Below, piece by piece: positions 17,736 to 26,821 of a DNA stretch of 64,000 nt (within the stretch, counting starts at the first letter, position 1; every line of letters begins with the position of its first letter). Origin of the DNA: Flavisolibacter ginsengisoli DSM 18119 (GTDB lineage Bacteria > Bacteroidota > Bacteroidia > Chitinophagales > Chitinophagaceae); contig NZ_FQUU01000005.1 in the NCBI RefSeq assembly GCF_900129295.1, positions 1 through 64,000 on the forward strand, read 5' to 3'. The notes beneath the pieces are model-generated. The model did not search any database. It was not told where the DNA came from and saw only the letters and a list, made by a program, of their open reading frames with translations. The position numbers and the translations under genes are program-made.

Positions 17736-19676
17736 TTGAAGTTATCCATCATCATAGTCAATTATAATGTCAAATACTTCCTTGAACAGTGTCTTTTCTC
17801 ATTGCGCAAAGCCTGTAAAGGAGTAGAGGCAGAGATATTTGTAATAGACAATCTCTCAACCGACGGCAGCATTGCCTACCTAAAGCCCAAGTTTCCCGAT
17901 GTACGGTTTATAAAAAAAGATAGTAATGTGGGCTTTGCAAAAGCCTGTAATGCAGGCTTACAACTGGCAAAGGGCGAGTATATATTATTCTTAAATCCGG
18001 ATACGCTGGTGCCTGAAGATTGCTTTCCTGCCTGTTTTTCTTTTTTTGAAACCCATGAAGATTGTGGAGCTATAGGTGTGAAAATGGTGGATGGGTCAGG
18101 GCGGTTTTTGAAAGAATCTAAACGATCCTTTCCTTCCCCAATTACATCCTTGTACAAATTAGCAGGGCTTTCAAGGTGCTTTCCACGATCAAAGGTATTC
18201 AGCAGGTATCACCTGGGACATTTGGATGATTCTAAAAACCACGAAGTGGACGTACTGGCGGGGGCTTTTATGATGGTAAGAAAAAAGGTTTTAGATGAAA
18301 CCGGTGGATTTGACGAGATGTTCTTTATGTATGGGGAGGATGTGGACTTAAGTTACAGGATACAACAGGCGGGTTATAAAAATTATTACCTGGCAGAGAC
18401 AAGTATAATCCACTTTAAGGGAGAAAGCACGCGGCGCGGCAGCCTGAACTATGTGAGGATGTTTTACAAGGCAATGAGCCTGTTTGTCCACAAACATTAC
18501 GGGGGTGCCAGCGCTGGTATTTTCAATATCAGTATACAATTGGCTATCTGGGCAAGGGCTACCATTACTGCAATTGCCAAGTTTATTAAATGGATTGGAC
18601 TTCCGGTAATTGATGGCCTATTGATACTACTATCCTTCTGGCTTACAAAGGAAGTATGGATCAACTATATTAAAACAGATACCATTTACCCAAAGGGGTT
18701 ATTATTGGTTTCTTTTCCTGCGTTTATGATCGTTTACCTGTTAGTAGCTTATTATGCAGGATTGTACGACAGGTATTATAAATTCAACAACCTGGCAAGA
18801 TCCAACTTTACAGCTACCCTGGTATTGTTAGCGGTTTATGCTTTGCTACCCGAAGACCTGCGATTTTCCAGGGGTATAGTACTGTTCGGATCACTTATCT
18901 CTTTTATTCTATTAAACGCATTCCGATGGTTCTTGTTGAAAGGTGATATGCTGAGGCCCGCACCGGGAATGATAACAAAACCATACATACTTGTGGCAGG
19001 ATCAGAGAAGGAATTCAATGAAATCAAAAATTTCCTGCAGCCTACCAACATGGAGGATAAGATCATTGGCAGGGTGGCAATCAATGGTGATACCGGTGAA
19101 GCTGTTTCAGGGTTAAGAGATATAGCCAATGCGTCCAGGTCCCTGAAGGCGGAAGAAATCATCTTTTGTACGGGAAGTATCAGCTATAAAAATATCATTA
19201 GGCTACTTCCGCAAATGCCCGGAGGACTTAGAATACGATTTCATGCCTCCTGCAGCGGTAGTATTGTAGGCAGCGAAGCTGGCCATACAGCCGGGGCAAC
19301 TCTTGCAGCAGAAAAAGAATATAATTTATTCAATGCCGGGAAAAGACGTAGCAAACGACTAATAGATGTAAGCGCATCTATTCTGTTTTTGATCTTCTTC
19401 CCGATACCTATTTTTGTTTTGAAACGGCCCTCTAACTTTTTTAGAAACTGCATTCATGTTCTTTTAGGAAAAAAAACATGGGTGGGGTATATTATTCATG
19501 AAGTTCAGTTGCCCATGTTGAGAAAAAGTATTTTGGGTTCAAATGGCTTCCCCCTAAAAGATCAAAAGCTGCCGGTAGAAAGCTTAAAAATGGTGGACGA
19601 ATGGTATGCAAGGGATTATCAACCCTTGCAGGACATTAAAACCATTTTTAGTAGCTATGTATATTTGGATGCTTAG
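17736..19676 (+). CDS. GT2 glycosyltransferase fused to a degenerate polyprenyl glycosylphosphotransferase-like module
   Basis: About 646 residues. Residues 1-245 are a GT-A fold family 2 transferase like rhamnosyltransferases: '[18 protein letters not shown]', '[12 protein letters not shown]', 'FLNPDTLV' and '[11 protein letters not shown]'. Several membrane helices follow at about 270-400, with the 'AGLYDRYY' and '[14 protein letters not shown]' segments known from WcaJ/WbaP-type proteins. Next comes a Rossmann-like domain (about 415-520) and a short stretch starting '[19 protein letters not shown]' that resembles the entry of the sugar-phosphate transferase domain but lacks its catalytic core. 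No ATG is available; TTG at 17736 gives the usual family N-terminus, TTG at 17727 is the alternative. It probably acts in surface polysaccharide synthesis at the inner membrane. Confidence 0.85.
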   Translation: MKLSIIIVNYNVKYFLEQCLFSLRKACKGVEAEIFVIDNLSTDGSIAYLKPKFPDVRFIKKDSNVGFAKACNAGLQLAKGEYILFLNPDTLVPEDCFPACFSFFETHEDCGAIGVKMVDGSGRFLKESKRSFPSPITSLYKLAGLSRCFPRSKVFSRYHLGHLDDSKNHEVDVLAGAFMMVRKKVLDETGGFDEMFFMYGEDVDLSYRIQQAGYKNYYLAETSIIHFKGESTRRGSLNYVRMFYKAMSLFVHKHYGGASAGIFNISIQLAIWARATITAIAKFIKWIGLPVIDGLLILLSFWLTKEVWINYIKTDTIYPKGLLLVSFPAFMIVYLLVAYYAGLYDRYYKFNNLARSNFTATLVLLAVYALLPEDLRFSRGIVLFGSLISFILLNAFRWFLLKGDMLRPAPGMITKPYILVAGSEKEFNEIKNFLQPTNMEDKIIGRVAINGDTGEAVSGLRDIANASRSLKAEEIIFCTGSISYKNIIRLLPQMPGGLRIRFHASCSGSIVGSEAGHTAGATLAAEKEYNLFNAGKRRSKRLIDVSASILFLIFFPIPIFVLKRPSNFFRNCIHVLLGKKTWVGYIIHEVQLPMLRKSILGSNGFPLKDQKLPVESLKMVDEWYARDYQPLQDIKTIFSSYVYLDA

Positions 19677-19728
19677 ATTCGCCGGGCACAATTGGTACCT
19701 TTATTGATAACACTAACGGTTGTAAAGA

Positions 19729-21267
19729 ATGGCAAGGATCATTGATATAAAACTTCCTAAAGCGATAGCAGCGGCCTTGCGTATCCCTGAAAACGATCCA
19801 AGGAGACAACAGTTAAGGGTATTGAAGAAATTGTTGAAAAAGGCTACCCTTACAGAGTTTGGCCAGAAATACCATTTTGACGAGATCTTACTAAGTAAAC
19901 ACATAGGAAAAGAATTTCAGCAACGGGTACCCGTACATGATTATAATAAGATCTATGAAGAATGGTGGAAGAAAACACTTGAAGGCGTTCCCGATGTTAC
20001 CTGGCCTGGGAAAATAAAATATTACGCGCTTAGTTCCGGCACCTCTGAATCTGCCAGCAAGTATATCCCTGTCACCAAAGAAATGTTGCGCAGCAACCGG
20101 ATCAACTATATCCGCCAGCTAATATCTGTATTTAACTACGAACATTTACCACGCAATGCTGTAACAAAAGGATTCTTAATGCTGGGCGGTGCAACCGACC
20201 TGCAGAAAGGTAAGGCAGGCTGGTACGCCGGTGACCTAAGTGGCATCCTTGCAAAGAACAGGCCTTTCTGGTTCCAGACTTTTTATAAGCCTGGTGGGCG
20301 CATTGCTAAGATCAAAGACTGGAATGAAAAGCTGAACGAGATTGTAGAAAAAGCACCTGATTGGGATATAGGGTATATTGTTGGCGTACCCGCCTGGTGT
20401 CAGATGTGTATGGAAATGATCATTGAACATTACAAGGTCAAAACCATTCATGATATATGGCCTAACCTTGGATTCTTTGTTCATGGAGGTGTGGCCTTCG
20501 AACCCTATAAGAAGGGATTTGAAAAGTTATTGGCTAAACCTATTGTCTATATAGAAAACTATCTATCGAGTGAAGGATTCATCGGCTATAAAGATCGTGA
20601 AAATGCCAGGGGCATGAAGCTTGTGCTGGATAATAACATCTTCATGGAATTTATTCCTTTTGACAGTAAAAACTTTGATAGTGAGGGGAACATGGTGAAA
20701 GATCCTGAAGCATACATGATACATGAAGTGGAAGAAGGCAAAGACTATGCATTGCTGATGAGTACCAACTCCGGGGCATGGAGGTACCTGATAGGAGATA
20801 CGCTTCGTTTTGTTGATATAGAAAGAAAAGAAGTAGTGATAACCGGTCGCACAAAGCACTACTTAAGCCTTGTTGGAGAACATCTAAGCGTGGAGAATAT
20901 GAACAAGGCGGTTGAATTGGTGAGCGAGGAGCTTAATATTTCAATACCTGAATTTACAGTAGCTGGATTTCCTTATGAGAATCTCTTTGCTCATAAATGG
21001 TATGTAGCCTGTGACGATAAAGTGGATGAAGATCTTTTGATTAAAAAGATCGATGAACACCTCTGCCAGTTAAATGATGACTATGCAGTTGAGCGCACCA
21101 GTGCTCTCAAACAGGTATTTATTGAAAAGCTTCCCGAACAGGCCTTTCTAAAATTTATGGAAACCAAGGGCAAGTTAGGTAGTCAGCATAAGTTTCCCCG
21201 CGTGTTAAAAGGAAAAATATGGCAGGAATGGAATGAGTTCCTGAACATGAATTACGAGAACAAATAG
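19729..21267 (+). CDS. GH3 family acyl-acid amido synthetase-like protein
   Basis: A 512-residue member of the GH3 (auxin-responsive promoter) branch of the adenylate-forming superfamily. The ATP-binding loop is 'YYALSSGTSESASKYIPVT' (about residues 100-118). Later motifs include 'FVHGGVAFEPYKKGFE', 'YLSSEGFIGY', 'YLIGDTLRFV' and 'ITGRTKHYLSLVGEHLSVEN'. Plant GH3 enzymes join amino acids to acyl acids such as jasmonate. Bacterial members are common in Bacteroidota with unproven substrates. A LysE-family amino-acid exporter follows 68 bases later, a suggestive but unproven link. Confidence 0.88.
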   Translation: MARIIDIKLPKAIAAALRIPENDPRRQQLRVLKKLLKKATLTEFGQKYHFDEILLSKHIGKEFQQRVPVHDYNKIYEEWWKKTLEGVPDVTWPGKIKYYALSSGTSESASKYIPVTKEMLRSNRINYIRQLISVFNYEHLPRNAVTKGFLMLGGATDLQKGKAGWYAGDLSGILAKNRPFWFQTFYKPGGRIAKIKDWNEKLNEIVEKAPDWDIGYIVGVPAWCQMCMEMIIEHYKVKTIHDIWPNLGFFVHGGVAFEPYKKGFEKLLAKPIVYIENYLSSEGFIGYKDRENARGMKLVLDNNIFMEFIPFDSKNFDSEGNMVKDPEAYMIHEVEEGKDYALLMSTNSGAWRYLIGDTLRFVDIERKEVVITGRTKHYLSLVGEHLSVENMNKAVELVSEELNISIPEFTVAGFPYENLFAHKWYVACDDKVDEDLLIKKIDEHLCQLNDDYAVERTSALKQVFIEKLPEQAFLKFMETKGKLGSQHKFPRVLKGKIWQEWNEFLNMNYENK

Positions 21268-21335
21268 TGGTTCTTATTTCATTATTGAATCCCCTTTTCA
21301 TTTTCTACTTCTAACTTAGCAGATTTCAATCACTT

Positions 21336-21947
21336 ATGGTCAATGCTTTACTAAAAGGAATAACGCTGGGGCTCTTGCTTGCAATATCCGTAGGACCTAT
21401 AGTTTTTACTGTTATCAAGCAAAGCCTTAATAATGGAACAAAGGGAGGGCTTGCTTTTATTGCCGGAATTTCTTTAAGCGATATCATTTTAGTCATACTG
21501 GCCAACCTGTTCACCAATCTCTTTACCACATTAAATGAACATAAGCAGGTACTTGCCACTATAGCCAGCATTTTCCTTATCCTGGTTGGCGTTTATTACC
21601 TGTTTTTCAAAAAGGTTAAGGTCACTGCGGAAGGAGCGCAATCGCTGACATTTAACACCGGTGATTACCTCAAGATCTTTACTATGGGGTTTATCATGAA
21701 TGTTTTTAACCCAGGCATTATCATTTTCTGGCTCACAACCTCAACCACCTTTATAGGAAATACTTTAGAGCACCGCATAATCATTTTTACTACTGCCCTA
21801 TTTTTGGCATTGGCAGCAGATGTATTAAAGGTCCTGCTGGCAAATAATTTACGTAAAAGGTTAACGCCAAAAAACATTCACCGCATCAACCAGCTTAATG
21901 GGATCATATTAATTGGATTTGGTGTGGTGATCATTTTTTTACAGTAA
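21336..21947 (+). CDS. LysE family translocator
   Basis: A 203-residue inner-membrane protein with about six hydrophobic helices. The N-terminal signature 'GLLLAISVGPIVFTVIKQSL' with 'GLAFIAGISLSDI' fits LysE/RhtB exporters, which expel amino acids using proton motive force. The conserved 'FIMNVFNPGIIIFWL' segment is also typical. The substrate is unknown. mtgA begins 9 bases after its stop, so both are probably on one transcript, possibly with the GH3 gene. Confidence 0.9.
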   Translation: MVNALLKGITLGLLLAISVGPIVFTVIKQSLNNGTKGGLAFIAGISLSDIILVILANLFTNLFTTLNEHKQVLATIASIFLILVGVYYLFFKKVKVTAEGAQSLTFNTGDYLKIFTMGFIMNVFNPGIIIFWLTTSTTFIGNTLEHRIIIFTTALFLALAADVLKVLLANNLRKRLTPKNIHRINQLNGIILIGFGVVIIFLQ

Positions 21948-21956
21948 ACTGCGGTA

Positions 21957-22658
21957 ATGAAATCTAAATCGGGAAAAACCACTATCTGGACCTGGGTCAA
22001 AAGAATTATCCTTGGTTTATTTATTCTGCAATTAGTCTACATCATTGCTTTGAAATGGATCAATCCTCCCGTAACGCTTACCCAATTACAAAGCCTGTTT
22101 ACAGGTAATGGTCTTAAAAGGGATTATGTTAGCGGAGATGAGCTTTCTTATAATATGAAACTTGCCGTTGTTTCCTCCGAAGACCAGGTTTTTCCTGATC
22201 ATAGTGGTTTTGACTGGAAGAGCATTGAGAAAGCTATGAAATACAATAAGAAAAAACCTAACCGTATCAGGGGTGCCAGCACCATTAGCCAGCAAGTGGC
22301 CAAGAATGTGTTTTTATGGCAGGGACGTGACTGGATTCGAAAGGGTCTCGAGATCTATTTCACTAAGATGATAGAATGGATCTGGGGCAAAGAACGAATC
22401 CTTGATGTCTATTTAAATGTTATAGAGATGGGTAAAGGCATTTTCGGGGCGGAAGCTGCAGCACAATATTATTTTAAAAAACCCGCAAAGAAATTAACCC
22501 GAAGAGAAGCTGCCATGATTGCTGCCTGCCTGCCTAATCCAAAAAAATATACAGTAAAGCCTGCCTCTAATTTTGTGCAAGCCAAATCATGGTGGATACT
22601 CCAGCAAATGAATAATCTTGAAGGAGATCCTGACCTTCAAAAGATCATAGCAGACTAA
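21957..22658 (+). CDS. mtgA: Monofunctional peptidoglycan transglycosylase
   Basis: A 233-residue protein with one N-terminal membrane anchor ('IILGLFILQLVYIIALKW') and a GT51 domain. The catalytic Glu lies in 'SSEDQVFPDHSGFDW', and the lipid II-binding motif 'RGASTISQQVAKNVFLW' and 'VYLNVIEMGKGIFGAEAAAQ' are intact. There is no transpeptidase domain, so it is MtgA rather than a class A PBP. It polymerises glycan strands from lipid II in the periplasm. Confidence 0.94.
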   Translation: MKSKSGKTTIWTWVKRIILGLFILQLVYIIALKWINPPVTLTQLQSLFTGNGLKRDYVSGDELSYNMKLAVVSSEDQVFPDHSGFDWKSIEKAMKYNKKKPNRIRGASTISQQVAKNVFLWQGRDWIRKGLEIYFTKMIEWIWGKERILDVYLNVIEMGKGIFGAEAAAQYYFKKPAKKLTRREAAMIAACLPNPKKYTVKPASNFVQAKSWWILQQMNNLEGDPDLQKIIAD

Positions 22659-22695
22659 TAAGAAAGTATTTACAATAAATAGAAGGCTAACGTAC

Positions 22696-23223
22696 CTATT
22701 TCCTTTTGTAGATAGTATTTAAAATGGTTATTGCCGTTTGCAGTCTTTGTGTATCTGTTCCGGTAATCTCCGCCCACATGGTATTGCTGTTAATGACAAT
22801 ATCCTTATACATATCGAATAACTTTTTTCTAAATACCGGGTCAGGGTACTCTCTCAGGCCATCTGATTCCCAGGGCAGGTCTATCGAGCACAACAGGTAG
22901 AAATCATATTTGCGTTGCGCTATCTGCTTCAATATCCAGGTATGGCAATTTTCAAATGCCACTTCACACCATACCTTCATTACATACATATCCGTATCAA
23001 TAAAATAATAACCATTACGTGCCTCCTGCATCATTGAGTCTTCCAACTCCAATTGTCCATGGGCAATATTCAACAGGTCCTCATAATTATAATCCATTCC
23101 TTTTTCAGAAAGATACTCCCTGGCAAATTCCGGGCACCACACAGTATTATAGTACTCAGCCAATTGCTTGCATAGTGTACTTTTCCCGGTCGACTCCGGC
23201 CCTATAATGACGATCTTTCTCAT
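22696..23223 (-). CDS. NadR-type ribosylnicotinamide kinase (kinase domain only)
   Basis: A 175-residue P-loop kinase: 'IIGPESTGKSTLCKQLAEYY' at the start, 'FAREYL', 'YFIDTDMYVMKVW' and 'CSIDLPWESDGLREYPD' are the features of the C-terminal kinase domain of NadR. The adenylyltransferase and DNA-binding domains of enterobacterial NadR are absent. It should phosphorylate nicotinamide riboside to NMN, trapping what PnuC brings in. Its ATG overlaps the pnuC stop by 4 bases (ATGA), strong support for a joint role. Confidence 0.88.
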   Translation of the reverse strand: MRKIVIIGPESTGKSTLCKQLAEYYNTVWCPEFAREYLSEKGMDYNYEDLLNIAHGQLELEDSMMQEARNGYYFIDTDMYVMKVWCEVAFENCHTWILKQIAQRKYDFYLLCSIDLPWESDGLREYPDPVFRKKLFDMYKDIVINSNTMWAEITGTDTQRLQTAITILNTIYKRK

Positions 23224-23879
23224 GCAACTTCACTTAAATGGTTAACACCAGGTTTCCTGATAGCTCTCAATTTCCATTCCTGTAAACCTAATACTGCCAG
23301 CACCAACAACACAACATAATACACACTTGTGAACACCAGGCCTTTTACAAAGTAGAGAGGAATAGAAGCTATGTTGGTAGCTATCCACAAGTACCAGCTT
23401 TCCACTTTTTTTCTTGCCATTAGCCACATGCCGGTATAGGCAGTTGCAGAAGCAAATGCATCGGCCCATGGTATGGCACCAGAGGCAAATAATTGTTTTA
23501 AATAAACGAGCGAAAAATATACAGCTACATAAAAGAAGGCACAAAAAAGTAATTGGTAGATCCATTGCTTTCTGCTGGAATAAGTAATATGAACCAGTGG
23601 ATGCGCCTGCTTGTCTTTCCTTGCCCAAACAATCCACCCGTAAATGCTCATTACCGTATAGTAAAAATTGACGCTTGCCTCGCCAATAAGATGGTATTTA
23701 AAGCTGAGATAAATATATATGATGGTATTGACCAGGCCTACCGGGTATACCCAAATGTTTTCTTTTTTAGAAAACCATACACTGAGTATGCCGGTAACCA
23801 CAGCAATATATTCAAGTGGAGTGGTCGCCTTTATTCCGGTTATAAATTGTTGTACCAGGTCTTGCATAGAGAGTTGCAA
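23220..23879 (-). CDS. pnuC: Nicotinamide riboside transporter PnuC
   Basis: A 219-residue membrane protein with about seven helices and PnuC signatures: 'LEYIAVVTGILSVWFSKKEN' at the N-terminus, 'NFYYTVMSIYGWIVWARK' and 'WLMARKKVESWYLWIATNIA'. It carries nicotinamide riboside across the inner membrane by facilitated diffusion, driven by phosphorylation inside. It sits between an M23 peptidase gene (2-base gap upstream) and the NadR-type kinase gene (4-base overlap). No NAD riboswitch was recognised upstream. Confidence 0.94.
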   Translation of the reverse strand: MQLSMQDLVQQFITGIKATTPLEYIAVVTGILSVWFSKKENIWVYPVGLVNTIIYIYLSFKYHLIGEASVNFYYTVMSIYGWIVWARKDKQAHPLVHITYSSRKQWIYQLLFCAFFYVAVYFSLVYLKQLFASGAIPWADAFASATAYTGMWLMARKKVESWYLWIATNIASIPLYFVKGLVFTSVYYVVLLVLAVLGLQEWKLRAIRKPGVNHLSEVA

Positions 23880-23881
23880 AC

Positions 23882-24466
23882 CTACTTGAAATCAACGGCT
23901 TTGTACCAGTTGCCTGGCTTTAAATATAGTATGCCTTTGCCTGTTAAGAACCTGGTGGGCAACTGTTTTCTTCCCATACTTGTTGTTTGCCATACAGAAA
24001 AATGCAAATGAGGAAAAGCAGAAAAGCCTGTACTGCCGCTGTATCCGATCACCTGGCCTTGCGCAATACTATCTCCCACTTTTACCAATGATCCGTGGAA
24101 ACTAATATGTCCATAATAAGCCTGGCTGCTGTCTATATGCCTGATAACTATAAGATTTGCCTTGCCTGCATACCTTTTGCCTATGCCACCTTTTTCATAA
24201 TCCTGCACCACCCTGGTTACTATGCCTTCCCTGGCCGCCAGGACAGGAGTTCCCCTATTCATTTTAAAATCCAGTGCAAGCCTACCCCGGTGAGAGAATA
24301 TTGAATTATACCCCTGGACCAAAAAGTGGGACTTTCCTTTTTCATACGGAAGCCTGTACACAAAGCTGCTGTCATTTGCATAGGATTCTATACTGGCAAA
24401 ATGAAATTGCTTTCCACAGGAAGAAAGTAAGGATGCTAAAACTAACCACAGGATTAACAGCTTCAT
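23882..24466 (-). CDS. M23 family metallopeptidase, lipoprotein
   Basis: About 194 residues. The start at 24466 gives a lipoprotein signal ending 'LASLLSSCGKQ'. The frame is open further upstream, but that stretch is the terminator hairpin of the preceding gene, so it is not coding. The peptidase core is a LytM domain: 'HRGRLALDFKMNRGTPVLAA' (HxxxxxxxD), 'VIRHIDSSQAYYGHI' and the metal-binding 'HLHFSV'. It probably cuts peptide cross-links in peptidoglycan or acts as a regulator of other hydrolases. It is the first gene of a unit with pnuC and the NadR-type kinase. Confidence 0.88.
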   Translation of the reverse strand: MKLLILWLVLASLLSSCGKQFHFASIESYANDSSFVYRLPYEKGKSHFLVQGYNSIFSHRGRLALDFKMNRGTPVLAAREGIVTRVVQDYEKGGIGKRYAGKANLIVIRHIDSSQAYYGHISFHGSLVKVGDSIAQGQVIGYSGSTGFSAFPHLHFSVWQTTSMGRKQLPTRFLTGKGILYLKPGNWYKAVDFK

Positions 24467-24471
24467 CGGGT

Positions 24472-24502
24472 ACAAAAATAAAAAGCGGCCACTGGCCGCT
24501 TT
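24472..24502 (-). terminator. Rho-independent terminator of the NifU-like gene
   Basis: A 9-bp perfect stem (aaagcggcc at 24482-24490 with ggccgcttt at 24494-24502) is followed on the minus strand by TTTTTATTTTT. It lies 21 bases behind the NifU-like stop and decides that the M23 gene must start downstream of it. Confidence 0.92.
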
Positions 24503-24523
24503 CATGATTCTAGTATTGTTTTA

Positions 24524-25120
24524 TTATTCTGCTTCAGCCACTACTTCAGTCACCTCTGGTATCATCCTCTTCATCATTCCTTCAATGCCAGCTTTAAGCG
24601 TGATCATAGAAGAAGGACAGCCACTACAGCTTCCCTGGAGCATCAGGTTCACTACACCTTCATCATAACTCTTGAACTGTATGGCCCCACCATCCATTTC
24701 AACTGCTGGTCGCACATAGTTGTCAAGCAATTCCTTGATCCTCTTTACCACATCACTGTCATCAACATTTACATCATTGCTGCTCTCCACCTTCCTTACA
24801 GCCACTTCTTCTTCGTTGATCACAGGTTTACCTTCCTCAAGGTATCCTTTTAAAAACTCGCGTATAGCTGGGATCACATCCTGCCAGTCAGTTTCAGGAG
24901 TTTTAGTCAGTGTAACAAAATTAGAAGCAATGAAAACCGCTTTAATAAAGGGGAAACCGAATAATTCATTGGCCAGCGGAGAGGGCTTCGCGCTTTCTAC
25001 GTCCGGGAAATCAATGCTTTTACCTGGATACAAAAGCTTGTTTGCAACAAACTTCATTGTTTCCGGGTTGGGGGTCATTTCGGTATATATGCTGATAATA
25101 GGATTGCCTGTTTTGATCAT
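24524..25120 (-). CDS. NifU family iron-sulfur carrier protein (Nfu type)
   Basis: A 198-residue protein with the Nfu N-terminal domain (residues 1-95, 'TPNPETMKFVANKLL', 'FGFPFIKAVFIASNFVTLTK') and a C-terminal NifU domain (about 118-198). The cluster-binding CxxC is in 'GSCSGCPSSMITLKAGIEGM'. Such proteins receive a 4Fe-4S cluster and deliver it to target enzymes. It has its own terminator, and an upstream gap of 80 bases should hold the promoter. Confidence 0.94.
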   Translation of the reverse strand: MIKTGNPIISIYTEMTPNPETMKFVANKLLYPGKSIDFPDVESAKPSPLANELFGFPFIKAVFIASNFVTLTKTPETDWQDVIPAIREFLKGYLEEGKPVINEEEVAVRKVESSNDVNVDDSDVVKRIKELLDNYVRPAVEMDGGAIQFKSYDEGVVNLMLQGSCSGCPSSMITLKAGIEGMMKRMIPEVTEVVAEAE

Positions 25121-25203
25121 TTTGCACTATTTGAACTGCAAATTTACCATAGTTCCTGTTAAAAGGATGCTATGAAAGCGCAATTTGCGCAATTCGTAAA
25201 GGT

Positions 25204-26025
25204 TTAAAACGTACGTTTCAGGCCAAGGGTAATATAAAACAGGTTTTCTCCCCTTTCAGAAAGATCTGCCCGGCCCGCAACTGTTATCAGGTTTTGGGGT
25301 AATATATAGGAAGGGGTAGCCATGAACATCCATTTATCTTTTGCATAGATGAAAGGAATAGAGGCTTCATAAGCCAGGATGTTGAATTGTTGCACCTGCT
25401 CAGTCACCTGGGTATTTGACCCTTGTAATAATGGAAGGCCGCCTTTCTTCTTATTATAGGTGTTGGTAAAGTTTTGTGTACCTGCATAAGCATAGAACGA
25501 AGGGTCAATAACAATTACACCGCCATTATTATTTTCCTTCCTGATGATGTGGTCTACTCCGGCAGTGGCACCAAAGTCTGTTTTATCACTAAACTTAACA
25601 TCACCACCAAGCGTAAGGTTCACAATTTTATTTAAAGCACTTACACTAAATCCTGCCTGGGATTTTAAAGCTGATTGCACCAATTGACTTCCTGCGGTAT
25701 AAAAGGGTTTCAGCACAAACAAGTTGGTCATCCATTTTTCACTGGTCTTTTGATAACCCACTGTTGTAATAGTGCCTGCATATTCCATCTTTTGCATACT
25801 ATTATTTACAAACACCGGCGCAGCATTGACATAGAATTTCTCACCCAGCCAGACTTCAGCAAGAGGGAAGAATCCTGTGCTTTTTAAACTATCTGTGCGG
25901 CCAAAATAATTAAGGTTGGAATTATAGTTCAAACTCAGCTTAAGCTGAACTTTCCTGACAGTACTATCCTGGGCCTGGGAATAAATTGATATAGTAGTTG
26001 CCAGCAGGAAGAATATCTTTTTCAT
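25204..26025 (-). CDS. Hypothetical exported protein, probably outer-membrane barrel
   Basis: About 273 residues with a signal peptide 'MKKIFFLLATTISIYSQAQ', which fixes the start at 26025 rather than the ATG 27 bases upstream. The mature protein has alternating hydrophobic and polar residues, repeated aromatic strands and the ending 'FYITLGLKRTF', where the last Phe suits an outer-membrane beta-barrel. I do not recognise a family. It stands between the NifU-like gene and the LEA-like gene. Confidence 0.68.
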   Translation of the reverse strand: MKKIFFLLATTISIYSQAQDSTVRKVQLKLSLNYNSNLNYFGRTDSLKSTGFFPLAEVWLGEKFYVNAAPVFVNNSMQKMEYAGTITTVGYQKTSEKWMTNLFVLKPFYTAGSQLVQSALKSQAGFSVSALNKIVNLTLGGDVKFSDKTDFGATAGVDHIIRKENNNGGVIVIDPSFYAYAGTQNFTNTYNKKKGGLPLLQGSNTQVTEQVQQFNILAYEASIPFIYAKDKWMFMATPSYILPQNLITVAGRADLSERGENLFYITLGLKRTF

Positions 26026-26035
26026 GGGGTGTGTT

Positions 26036-26071
26036 TTAAAAAAGCATCCCATCCAGGTTATGAATGGGATG
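26036..26071 (-). terminator. Terminator of the LEA-like gene
   Basis: On the minus strand an 8-bp perfect stem (catcccat at 26045-26052 with atgggatg at 26064-26071, 11-nt loop) is followed by CTTTTTTAAAA. It is 19 bases behind the stop of the Ala/Lys-rich protein gene. Confidence 0.85.
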
Positions 26072-26089
26072 AGTTACATAGGGGTAATA

Positions 26090-26821
26090 TTATCCTTTCT
26101 TCACCTGGCCTTTAGCCTCGGTTTTAGTTTTTACTTTTCCATTTACTGAAGCTCCGTCTTTATCAGCTTTCACACTGTTGGATGCATCAGTTTCATTGCT
26201 GCTGCTTAATACGGCAGAATGCTCATTGGCATGCTCTTTAGCTTCGTCAGAAGCATGAATAGCAGCTTTTGATTTAGCACGGCCTTCAGCCTTCACCTTT
26301 GTTTTGGTCTTGTCTTTTGCTTCTTTTGTTTTTACAATGGCCGCATCTTTTTCGTCTTCAGCCTTCACCTTTACTTTATCTGCTTTTGACTTTGCCTTAT
26401 CAGCTGCCTGGTCACCATCTACTTTCACGTCTGCATCAGTAGAAGTAGTACCATCTGATTTAGCGCCAAATACAGCGGAGTTATCATTTGCATGTGCTTT
26501 AGCCTGCTCAGATGCATGTACTTCGGCCTGGGCGTTTACCCTTGCATTTTCCTTAGCGGTAGTAGATACACTGCCTGTTGTACGAACAGAATTTTTTACT
26601 GCAGCTTTGGTTGCTGATGTAGCAGCACCTGTAGTAGCTTTAGTAGCAGCACTTGCATTAGCAGCAGCATGAGCGGCGGCCTGTGTAGCGCCTGTTACAT
26701 TAACTGATTTTGAAACGGAAGCACGGGTGCTGTTGGTAACACCTAAACCTACCTGTGCAAAGGTTACTGAAGCTGCAAACGTGGCAGCTAAAACTAAAAC
26801 GGATTGTTTGATTGTTTTCAT
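26090..26821 (-). CDS. Exported Ala/Lys/Asp-rich LEA-like repeat protein
   Basis: A 243-residue protein with a signal peptide cut near 'AASVTFAQ' (residue 23). The mature part is low in complexity: Ala/Thr-rich at 43-90, then charged Lys/Asp/Glu/Ala-rich, without Cys, Trp or Tyr. A 16-residue motif occurs twice: HASEQAKAHANDNSAV at 102-117 and HASDEAKEHANEHSAV at 189-204, 11 of 16 identical, so the protein arose by internal duplication. The composition resembles late-embryogenesis-abundant (LEA) or other disordered stress proteins. Function and family are not established; an envelope-protective role is a guess. Confidence 0.7.
   Translation of the reverse strand: MKTIKQSVLVLAATFAASVTFAQVGLGVTNSTRASVSKSVNVTGATQAAAHAAANASAATKATTGAATSATKAAVKNSVRTTGSVSTTAKENARVNAQAEVHASEQAKAHANDNSAVFGAKSDGTTSTDADVKVDGDQAADKAKSKADKVKVKAEDEKDAAIVKTKEAKDKTKTKVKAEGRAKSKAAIHASDEAKEHANEHSAVLSSSNETDASNSVKADKDGASVNGKVKTKTEAKGQVKKG

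Noticed and set aside
24467-24505. N-terminal extension of the M23 peptidase to an upstream ATG
   Set aside because: The added codons are the terminator hairpin of the NifU-like gene, and the lipoprotein signal begins at 24466.
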